DNA of 42,830 bases from Entamoeba histolytica HM-1:IMSS (taxonomy: Eukaryota > Evosea > Mastigamoebida > Endamoebidae). Every line of letters starts with the position of its first letter. Within the stretch, counting starts at the first letter, position 1. Shown piece after piece: positions 33,775-42,830 of the stretch. The stretch is taken from the NCBI RefSeq assembly GCF_000208925.1, contig NW_001914892.1, forward strand, positions 53,138 to 95,967, read 5' to 3'. Below the pieces are notes generated by a model that worked only from the letters and a program-made list of their open reading frames with translations, did not search any database and was not told the origin of the DNA. Made by a program: the position numbers and the translations under genes.

Positions 33775-36687
33775 ATGTTTTCTTCTCATCAGCCTAAATC
33801 AATTGTTAAGCAAATGTCCCCTTTAGTTACCCCTTTACATTGTATTAACAATGAAGAATCAACCTACAAATTCCCCTCACCTATCAAAGATATTGTATTT
33901 TCATCATCTAACATTCTTTATGTCACTGAAACAGATGACCTTTATGCTTCTGGTCATGTCTTTGATCCTACTTCAAGAGGAAAAGTCTCTCTTTTCTCAC
34001 AATCATTTACAGACAGTGCAAAACCTGATGATATCATTAAAATACCACAAAAAATAGAAGGAGTTCCTAAACCAATTGATAAGGTATCAGTGGGAAGTTA
34101 TTTTTGTGTTGTGTTAAGTAAAGGAAAGTTATATTCATGGGGTGCATATGAAGGTGGACAATTAGGTATTCAAGAAGTTTTTAATCCATCTAAACCAGAG
34201 TCAATTCCACAAATAAATGATATAAAAGATGTTTGTTGTGGAGGGTATCATACATTAGCATTAAATATATGGGGAGAAGTATTTTCATGGGGTAAAAATG
34301 AATTTGGACAATTAGGTAGAATAAACACCTCGAAAAAAGAAATTCCATCTCAAATACCAACATTAAGGGGTTGTGTTGTTTCAAGGATATTTTGTGGAGG
34401 GTTTTGTAGTGCATGTATTACAGATCAAGGGATGGGATATATTTGGGGGAAACATCTTAAAATGAAAGAACTTAAAAGAATTCCTACACAACTTAATTTT
34501 AAAGGGTCATCAACTTCTTTTTCTTTTATTATTTCTATTGAACTAGCATGTAATGATATTTTTATTGTATTACATGATGGTAGATTATATAGATTTATTG
34601 ATTTTGACCAATTTGAAGAACAACCAATTTTGTCTATTCTTGGAGTTACAAGAATAATTGGTGAAGATGATAGGGCAATTGTTGAATGTGACAATGAAAA
34701 TGTTTATGAGGTTCTTTTAAAAGATGATGCTTCTTCTGTAAATATGTTAATGAAATCAGATGAACTTGGACAAAATTCAAATATTCATTCTATAATAACA
34801 TATGGACCAACTATATTAATATTATATGAACAAAACCCACAATATATGTCTGCAAAGAAAATAGTGTTTTGTATGAAAAAGTTTTTAAGACAACTTGAAG
34901 GTATAATAAATATATACCTAGACCCTTTTGCAAATTTTGTTCAATTGCTAGATTCTAAACCTATTAGTAAAACACCTCATATTGGGTTAAGAAAAACACA
35001 ATCAAGACTTTCTGTTTTAATTGCTCAACCTCAACAATCTATTTCAATAACAAATCCTAAAGAAGATGAAAATTTTATTGTATCACCTGAGGATATTCAA
35101 AAAATATTTTATGGAATAAAACCATTAGCTTATTCATTACCAATTATTCTTAATGGATTTCTTAAAAAATTAAATCAATGGACTTCAGAGAGTAGTTTAT
35201 ATGATGTTATTTGTTCTTTTCTTAGTTTAAATATTACAAGACAATTCATTAATATTTCTAATAATCTAGCTGAAAGTTTAACAACATTACAGATGATTAA
35301 AAAAAAGTCAAGTGATGTCCAACAATTTTTAAAGAAACAAGAACAATTCTTCAATCAATTTGAATTTGATGTAATTTTTGATAAGAAAAATGACCTTCCA
35401 TCATTATTATTATTACCTATTAAATTTCTTCCTCAATTTTATTCATTAATAAAAGAATATCATAAATGTTTACCATCAAACCATCCTGATTTCATTCATA
35501 TTAAACAATTATTTAAACAAATGGATAAATTATTATCAAGAATTAATGATTCTTTTCATCTTGATAATATTTTTGATATTGTTAAATGTTTTCCTGATGA
35601 AAATGGATCTGTTTCTATTATTTCAGGTACTGAGACAGAGTTAATAAATAGATTATATAATATGAATTTAAATGATCCAGAATATGTTGATATGTTTTTA
35701 ATGTTACATAAAAAATTTATTTCAACTGAAACAGTCATTTTTCAATTAGTTAATGTTTTTAATGATGCTAATACAACTGAAGAAACAAAATCAAGTATTC
35801 TTTCAGTGTTTATTCAATGGACAAAAAGTTTTTTTAGTGATTTTGAAAAAAAACCAGAACTTATTAAAAAGATTAAGACAATCATTTCGTCACAACCAGA
35901 ATCAAAAAAGAATCATCTTTTGATTTTAAGTATAAATAGTGTTGGAATTTCCTTAGCTATGAGAACAAGAACAAGAGTTTATCTTCCTATTCAATCTACA
36001 ATAACATTATCATACCAGTATTTCATGACTGAACCAAATACTATTGCTCTTGCAGAGACATTAAATTCATTTAATTTAGTGTTATTTTCAAGAGTCACGT
36101 ATGAAGAATTGATTGTAATGAATTATAATAAACAAGAAAATAAACCGTTAACTCCAAATATTCAAAATATGATTGAACGATTTAATTGGATTGGAAGTAC
36201 TATTGTTAATTGTTTTAATGAATGTCCTAAAGGAGACAAAGCTCAATTTATTCAAGGATTAATATTATTTATGAAAAGGTTACAACAATTAAAAGATATT
36301 CATTTCTTAGTTTCAGTAGTTTATACACTTCCTAGACTTGATTTAGATTCTATTAAAAGTAAAAAAATTAGTGAAGAAGATAAAAATTATTTAAATGAGA
36401 CAGAAGAATTATGTTCGTTTAAACAAAATTATAAATATCTTAGAGCGTATTTAAGCCAATTGGAAACACCGTATATCCCTTTTATAGGAATTCTAAGTAA
36501 AGATTTAATGCTTATCGACGAAGGTAATCCAGATAAATTAGGTGATGGAACAATTAATTTATATAAATGGAGAAAAGTATATGAATTAACCCAACAATTC
36601 CTCGATGCAAGACCAACCAACCCTTGTATTTCTTCTTCAAATGAACAATTACAGATACTTATCCAGAAGATATATTCTTTTAAATAG
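33775..36687 (+). CDS. RCC1-repeat, DH-like and RasGEF (CDC25) protein
   Basis: The ATG at 33775 is used (MFSSHQPKSIVKQM); only a GTG at 33709 lies above it, and GAAC is at 33751-33754. The 970-aa protein has RCC1 repeats at about 95-235 (GKLYSWGAYEGGQLGI, GEVFSWGKNEFGQLGR, GYIWGK). A degenerate half of a beta-propeller runs to about 360, and a DH-like helical domain lies at about 440-590 (NDLPSLLLLPIKFLPQFYSL). A RasGEF_N module follows at about 616-690 (GTETELINRLYNMNLNDPEY), and a CDC25 RasGEF catalytic domain at about 750-945 (TYEELIVMNYN, MIERFNWIGSTIVNCF, YIPFIGILSKDLMLID, INLYKWRKVYELTQQF). It probably loads GTP onto a Ras/Rap GTPase; the DH part suggests a second, Rho-type target. It is divergent from the dead-patatin gene with only 125 bases between ATGs. 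Confidence 0.85.
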   Translation: MFSSHQPKSIVKQMSPLVTPLHCINNEESTYKFPSPIKDIVFSSSNILYVTETDDLYASGHVFDPTSRGKVSLFSQSFTDSAKPDDIIKIPQKIEGVPKPIDKVSVGSYFCVVLSKGKLYSWGAYEGGQLGIQEVFNPSKPESIPQINDIKDVCCGGYHTLALNIWGEVFSWGKNEFGQLGRINTSKKEIPSQIPTLRGCVVSRIFCGGFCSACITDQGMGYIWGKHLKMKELKRIPTQLNFKGSSTSFSFIISIELACNDIFIVLHDGRLYRFIDFDQFEEQPILSILGVTRIIGEDDRAIVECDNENVYEVLLKDDASSVNMLMKSDELGQNSNIHSIITYGPTILILYEQNPQYMSAKKIVFCMKKFLRQLEGIINIYLDPFANFVQLLDSKPISKTPHIGLRKTQSRLSVLIAQPQQSISITNPKEDENFIVSPEDIQKIFYGIKPLAYSLPIILNGFLKKLNQWTSESSLYDVICSFLSLNITRQFINISNNLAESLTTLQMIKKKSSDVQQFLKKQEQFFNQFEFDVIFDKKNDLPSLLLLPIKFLPQFYSLIKEYHKCLPSNHPDFIHIKQLFKQMDKLLSRINDSFHLDNIFDIVKCFPDENGSVSIISGTETELINRLYNMNLNDPEYVDMFLMLHKKFISTETVIFQLVNVFNDANTTEETKSSILSVFIQWTKSFFSDFEKKPELIKKIKTIISSQPESKKNHLLILSINSVGISLAMRTRTRVYLPIQSTITLSYQYFMTEPNTIALAETLNSFNLVLFSRVTYEELIVMNYNKQENKPLTPNIQNMIERFNWIGSTIVNCFNECPKGDKAQFIQGLILFMKRLQQLKDIHFLVSVVYTLPRLDLDSIKSKKISEEDKNYLNETEELCSFKQNYKYLRAYLSQLETPYIPFIGILSKDLMLIDEGNPDKLGDGTINLYKWRKVYELTQQFLDARPTNPCISSSNEQLQILIQKIYSFK

Positions 36688-39600
36688 AATATAACCTAAT
36701 TTTATTATTATTTCTTACATGATTTAATTTGGAATTACCAAGATGTAAATGGTGGTATGTTTTTTTGGTAAAATGAAAGCAAATTCTACTCATACCAAAT
36801 TTATATGCTAGTTGAAGTAGTTTCATGAAGATGGCTGATTATATTAAGTTATTCGTCATAGTTTCATACTAACTACTAATGCTACATTTGACTATTTTTA
36901 AAGAATTTCATTTAACAATCTTCTTCTTTATTTATCTATTAATTGTTTTATAGAGTTTTAGACTTTGTTGTTTTTTATTTAATAATAGTCATTAACCTCT
37001 AAAAAAATAACTCATGAATAATTGAGTTTATTTAATTCATTAGATATTCTTGTTCAATACTTTAGTCTTTGGTTCTTATTATAATTTCGTTAATAATTTG
37101 TAATAACCAACATTTTTGAATAATTTATTGAGCATTTACTTAAAAACAATTGATATAATTTATTCAGATACAATCTTGTTGTAACTATCATTATATTCAC
37201 AAGAATATTTATCATATATTTCTTTCTTTTATTATAACTCACACCATTTCTTATTCATTTCACTTCTATTTTTCTTGTTCAATACACTTATTGCTTTGTA
37301 TTTGAAACGATAATATTTCTATTCATTTTCTCTATTCATATTCTATTCATTGAATTGGAATATCTCTTTATTTCATCTGTGAATATTCTACGGATATTCT
37401 ACTCATTTATTAATTCACATCTTTTTTATACCTTTTTATTATTTATTTCAATTACATATTTTCTATTCTCTTCTTCTTTTTTTTCTTTTTACAGTCTTTT
37501 ATTTCAGACATTATTTTCACTTTCACTTTCTTTTTCTTTTTTGTTTCTTTTATTCATTGTTCATTTTTATCTTTCTTTATTTTCTCATTTTCTTCTTCAA
37601 TTCATCTTTATTTCTTTATTTCCTTCAATTTTCTTTATTTTTCATTCACATACTAACATATTCTCAATTTTTTCATATTTCTCAATCTATACTTTCTTTG
37701 TAATAACAACTCATTAGAATTTTAGTTATAATATACCATCTAATAAATGTGATACTTCAAATCTTTCACTCCATGTGTTTGTATTTTCTCATTTCTCTAC
37801 ATTTATTATTCTCTCTTACTAATTCTTTTTTATTTGATTTATTCTTTTTAATAATCATATTTGCTTCACATATTTTTGTTACTTTCTGTTGGTTTATTAT
37901 TTTATTTTCAAAGCAAATTAATATCTCACTATGAGTTTTCTTCTTTCTCAATTCATTGATAGTAAATATTTTATTATTCATTTAAGGTAGTTGATGTATT
38001 TTATAGTCATTTTCTTTTTTCTCTAATTATTCTTTGAGACTTATTCTCATTAACTTTTCAAACACATTTTATAAAATCTATTTCACACTCTTTTATATTC
38101 TCGTTCAATTGTGTCATGTCACTTCTTCTATCACTTCTTTTCATCACATAATAACAACTATTTGAATCAAATCGCGTAATTTTCATTTTTTATACTTCTC
38201 ATTCTATGTTTTAGTTTTCTTTTATTAACATATAATCTCAAATACTTTCATCATTATTTTCCATTCTTTTAATATTTTCATTATCTTCTTATCACATTCA
38301 TTCATTTTATTAACAACAAATTACATTACTTAATTGTTATATGTGGATTTAAATATCATTCTATATTATTTTTGTGGTTTAATTTTTCTACTTTCATTTT
38401 CATAATCAAATTGTGTGAATTTCATTATTCTTATTTATTACTTTTGCTATTTTTGAACTATTCTACGTTTCTTCTTTAAATTTTCATCTTCAATATTATT
38501 GCAATCAACTCTTTTTCTTCCTATTATTTCTTTTTCTTTTACGTTTATTTTTTTTCTCATTATTCTTTTGTGGTTTTGTATGACTCTTCAATAACTATGT
38601 CATTTTGTTTGATTATCTTCATTTGAAGTATTTCTCATTCTTTATTTGTATATTTCTGTTCTAAACATTTCTGAGTTATTCATAGTATGTGATAAATATC
38701 TTCTTTAATTTCTTTATCATTATGTTCACTGCACTCTTTTCACTTCTTATTGGAATAATAATTTCATCAGACATTCTTGAATCAAATTGGTATTAAGTCT
38801 TACTTCATTCTTTAGTCTCAATCCTTCATTTATTCTCTTATTTTATCCGAGTATTTAATGTTTATTTCTTCAATTTCTTTCCATCTTGACTTTCTTTTTA
38901 ATTTCATATTTTATTCTTCCATAACAACAACCTCTTTTTCTTCATATCACTTCTACTAACTCTCATTCTTTCAGTTATATTCTTTTTCTTCTTCTTTGGT
39001 TTTCAACTATTTTGCACTTAGTAACTTAAGTAGTATGGTTATTCTCTTTTGCTATACTAACTTTCTTCAGATTCATGTCTGTTAATGTTTTCTCTGTTAT
39101 GTTCAATATCCTTTTTTATTTGATCTTCATCATTATCATTTATTATCCTGTTTCTTCTATAATTGTTTGTTGAATTTTGTTGAGTAGTTAAAGTTTCTGT
39201 GCTTTTCTTCACTGAACTTCTGTTATTTCATTCCCACTTGTTGGTTCTTCAATCAATTTCTTTGTTGTTCCTGTTGCATCACATAATCAATATATTATTT
39301 CATCTTCTTATGTTTTTTTTTTCTAAACCTCATTTCTTTGTTTTCTTCATGACATTTCTTTTCTGTGCTGTTATATTTCTTCTTAACTTCTTCATTTTTC
39401 TTTTAACACACTTTCTTTTTTTATGTTTATTCTTCATCGTTTCTGTATTCTTTTAATTTCATAACTTCTCTCAACGCCATTTTACCTCCTTTTTAGTCTC
39501 TTCTTTATATTTAATTTCATTAATGCCATGTTCATTAACAAACTATTTCATTCTTTTCATTCATTTTTATTTCTTTTTGACTGTTCAACATCATAAGAAA

Positions 39601-41040
39601 GTAGTTTTCTGTCTTTTCTTTTTTCATTTTCTCTCAATGCAATTCTATTTCCATTTGTTTACTCATTTTAGAATATCTTATTATATCTATAATTTGTTAA
39701 TATAATCCATTATCTCTTTTCTTCTCTCTTTCAACTTTATATTTTATCTTCTCCCTTTCTCAGTTATTTTTCTCCATTCTTTCTTCTCTTGTAGATAAGA
39801 ACAAATATTTCTCATAATCACTTTACTACATACTCTGAAAATTTATATGAATTGTATGCTTTGTTTCTTCTTTCTTTACCATCCATTTGTTCATTATATC
39901 TTTCATTTTTGATTATTGCTCTTTAATTTTGCTAATTATGTTTGTCAATATTCTTCATTGGATTTAGCCTTATTCTATTCTTCATGGTTCTTCTATTCTT
40001 TCACACCTATTCATTAATTTCTTTGTTTTGAACTTTCTTCTGTTTCTATTCCTCTTTCATAACTTCATCTCAATATTTCCTTAATTCTTAGCATATCTTC
40101 TATTGTATCTCCTTGTTCCTAACAATTCTTTGTTTCTTCTATATATGAACAAATAATTTTCCTTTGACACTCCTTTTTTGTTAAGTACATAAAGAATGAA
40201 GTGTTATAAAACAACTAATTAAAAATTAGTAAATTAAATAACAGTAACTCTTTGTTATTCTATTTTACTCTTGTCTGATTCTTGTTCATGAAATAGTTCT
40301 AAATTTCAGTACGTTTTTCATACAATTATTCAATATACCTTTTATCATTATTTCATATTGCATTTACAATGCATTGTTATTTTATCATGTTTACAGATTA
40401 ATTATTAACTATTCTATTTATTGTAATTATTATTGTAATTACTTTTATTTTTTGTCTATCAATTTGTCTTATTTTGTGTTAAATAGTTTTTATACATTTC
40501 TACTTTATTAATAAATATTAATTTGAACTTTTTTTATCATGTACAATTATCATTTGTTATTTATTCTTATTTGTTTTATCTTCTATATAAATATATTTTT
40601 TTTTATAAAAAAAATTCGCTTTAATTTCATATTTAAATACATTGTTTATTTCTTTATTTTCTATTTATTCATTCTTTTTATTTTATATGTTATTTTAGTT
40701 ATTCTATTCATTTATTAATTCGTGTTTAATTTGTATTTTTATTATTTACAATATAATTTATTATTTTGTTAGTATTTTATATTTACAAACAGTACACCAT
40801 TTCATTTCTTATTTGATGTAGTTATTGATTTATTATTTTCATATCATTATATTATTTTATTTCATTGTTTAAATTCATTTCATTTCAGACTAATATTCTT
40901 CATTATTTTATATGTCAATTTTTTATCATTTCATTTTCATTCTATTTTCTTCATTGATTATTCATTTTCAATTTATCAATATAATTCTTTATATTTATTA
41001 TTTCATTAATTTAAATATGTTGTTCTGTTTTGTGGATATT

Positions 41041-41072
41041 GATATATTTCTGATATATTTCTGATATATTTC
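41041..41072 (+). repeat. 11-bp tandem repeat, about 2.9 copies
   Basis: The unit GATATATTTCT is repeated at 41041, 41052 and 41063, the last copy lacking its final base. It lies in the gene-free region. Confidence 0.85.
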
Positions 41073-41113
41073 ATTATATTATTTCTATTATTTCTTTTAC
41101 AAAATGTTTTATA

Positions 41114-41135
41114 CATTCTCTTCATTCTCTTCATT
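41114..41135 (+). repeat. 9-bp tandem repeat CATTCTCTT, two and a half copies
   Basis: CATTCTCTT occurs at 41114 and 41123, followed by CATT. It is a short polypyrimidine repeat in the gene-free region. Confidence 0.75.
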
Positions 41136-42743
41136 TTCAAATTTTCATTCTTATTCTTTTTCATCATTTCTCTTATTTCATTCTCTTTAACTCACAATCC
41201 ATTTATTGTTCTGAATATTTCAAGTATATAATAATCTCTTAATGATATTAGTTAATTTATTGTTTCATCTTTATTATTGTATATTCTATCTCTAATTATT
41301 CTTTTAGAGTTAATATTAGTTTCTTGAATCTTCTTTCTATCGTATATTTTAATTTTATATAATTTAATGTTTGTCACTGTATCACAAATACATTGTATCC
41401 GATTGTCTGATTTAATTCAATATTATTTCTGTTGTTGTAGTTTGAATTACTTTCATTCTTTTTATTAATATTTTCTACTTTATCTTTTGTATATTTCTAT
41501 TTTATATTCATTTTCATTTTATCATTATTCTCTTATTTAAAGAAACATTGATATTTGTGTGAATTAAAATCATATACACTATAATTCAATTCATATTATC
41601 ATTTGTTTTAATAGTTCTTTCATAATTATCAAACACTTCTTGTTATTTACTTAAATAATTATTCATTTAATTGTTTCAATGTTATTTTGATGAGCCACTT
41701 CAATTAATTTCTTCGAACCACACATGAACCTTTAAATCATCAATGTATAAATTATTATTTGTTTTATGTGAATTAATATCAATATCATCTAATCATTTGA
41801 TATGATATTTTGTTTATTGACAAATAACAACAGAGAGAATCATCTTGTGATATTCATAATTTTAATTTTACATACTATAATTTATTATTGATTTTATATC
41901 AAATCTTAATCAACATATACTGAATATGCATTCACTTAAATAGCATATGACATTTTAAATATTAAAATATTTCAATGAATATTAGACATTATTGATTCAC
42001 TAATTCATATATATTCTTTATTATAGAATATCTCATTCTTTCTTTCTTTTTTAACTTCTTTTTCTTTAATTCTTATATTCTTCTTAATGATGCATTATTT
42101 TGCTTCTAACAACGTTTATGTACACATTATTTGATTCTTATTTATTTGTTATTCAACATTATTTATTTATAATTCGTGTATAAGTTTAGTTTACTGATAG
42201 AATTGAATATTATCATTATCACCTTCAGAAAACTTATTTACCTATATTTTCTTGTGATTTCGAATAATAACAACTGTAAATTGATGTTTTCTTTCAAAAT
42301 ACAATTTATTTCACTATAGTTGCTTTGTAATATGTTCATATTTGGAATATACTAAATTTTTTCTCTCTATACATAATTATATAATTCAGTTAATATCTTT
42401 ATATTCTATCAAAATTATATGATTTTCATGAAGTGTTTTTTTTCATCGAATAGTTGATTTCTTGTATTATTATAATTCACTTGTTATTCTTCTTCTTTCA
42501 TTTTCTATTATTCTTCCATTATATTTATTATCATTTCTGTTTCTTTCACATGTTGGCAACGAAAAAAAGCAAATAATTGAAAAAGAAGAGAATGAAAGAT
42601 ATAAAAGAATAAAAAGAAAGTAAGAAGTAGAATATGATGAAGAAAGAATAAAAGTAGAAAGGAGAGAATATAAAAAGAAAGAAGATAAAGTGTAATAAAA
42701 CAAAAGAGATGATAAAAGAAGAAAAGAAAGAAAAAAAATAAAG

Positions 42744-42812
42744 GATGCAAATTTTATTGAAACAAATAAAAAAAGCGCAAAATTTAATGATGCAAAAATT
42801 AATGATGCAAAA
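42744..42812 (+). repeat. GATGCAAA repeats at the window end
   Basis: GATGCAAA occurs at 42744, and TTAATGATGCAAAA at 42784-42797 and again at 42799-42812, with a related GCGCAAAATTTA between. The spacing suggests a decayed or starting repeat array that may continue past the window. Confidence 0.6.
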
Positions 42813-42830
42813 TATTTAGCAACATATTTT

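Larger units (their letters stand above)
36688..42830. other. 6.1-kb gene-free region, long pyrimidine-rich tract
   Basis: I see no credible gene downstream of the RasGEF. Positions 36.7-37.2 kb are ordinary AT-rich sequence. From about 37.2 to 40.19 kb the + strand is strongly T/C-rich (words such as TTCTTT, TTTCATT, CATTCTTT), so frames read as Phe/Ser/Leu-rich nonsense. From 40.19 to about 42.55 kb it is T-biased but less C-rich. It then flips to purine-rich until about 42.74 kb. Small tandem repeats occur at 41041-41072, 41114-41135 and 42744-42812. There are no tRNAs, rRNA or transposase-like frames. Confidence 0.75.

Noticed and set aside
37355..37717. 120-codon open frame in the T-rich region
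   Set aside because: It encodes a Phe/Leu/Ser/Ile string produced by T/C-rich DNA, with no promoter elements and no domain pattern; many similar frames occur nearby.
42508..42750. 80-codon minus-strand frame at the purine-rich switch
   Set aside because: Phe/Leu/Ser-rich reading of the complementary T-rich strand, low complexity throughout.
1..42830. CRISPR arrays, phage or bacterial operon systems, tRNA arrays, LINE/SINE coding regions
   Set aside because: No regularly spaced repeats, no tRNA-like cloverleafs and no reverse transcriptase or endonuclease motifs were seen; genes are eukaryotic housekeeping and signalling types.

Overview
The window comes from a very AT-rich eukaryotic genome and most resembles Entamoeba (E. 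histolytica/dispar/nuttalli-like). Three things support this. Genes are compact and mostly intronless, with A/T-ending codons. The few introns are 48-74 nt, usually with a GTTTGT donor and a short T-rich end in AG. Several genes carry a GAAC element about 20-35 bases before the ATG, sometimes with a TATTTAAAG box. The species call is an inference from these features, since no database could be searched.

Layout. Positions 1-8.4 kb hold a small PSI-like membrane protein, a BTB/SPRY-like protein (-), the tRNA thiolation subunit CTU2 (-), a possible 51-aa protein, a proline-rich RhoGEF, an ankyrin-patatin phospholipase with one intron, and gamma-tubulin (-). A 1.9-kb gene-free tract with alternating pyrimidine and purine strand bias follows. 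From 10.3 to 15 kb come a RAD9-like checkpoint clamp subunit (-), a three-exon RasGAP-like protein, a two-exon VTT/DedA membrane protein, and ribosomal proteins uS14/RPS29 and eL34/RPL34 (both -). After 1.6 kb of AT-rich spacer, 16.6-23.5 kb holds Rab GDI, the CCA-adding enzyme, an ElaA-like acetyltransferase, a 68-aa coiled-coil protein, a four-TM protein, an unknown protein with a tiny last exon, MED10 and an RNase P/MRP-like zinc-ribbon protein. From 23.8 to 36.7 kb come a short talin, a second RasGAP-like gene (-), RFC4, an ankyrin protein with a decayed patatin domain (-), and an RCC1-DH-RasGEF protein. The last 6.1 kb is gene-free and largely pyrimidine-rich on the + strand.

The content is mainly housekeeping (translation, tRNA maturation, replication and checkpoint, transcription) plus Ras/Rho/Rab signalling and adhesion: RhoGEF, RCC1-RasGEF, two RasGAP-like proteins, RabGDI and talin. 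It is not an operon-type system. The most notable points are: (i) an active-looking ankyrin-patatin and a catalytically erased paralogue that share an intron position; (ii) each of these two lies near a member of a RasGAP-like paralogue pair, in mirror-image order, suggesting an old inverted segmental duplication; (iii) both RasGAP-like proteins lack the usual arginine finger; (iv) a two-hairpin candidate RNA with an H-box-like hinge at 23.6 kb; and (v) long strand-asymmetric pyrimidine tracts. Eight introns were placed by reading frame and paralogue alignment, and they change the ends of several gene models.
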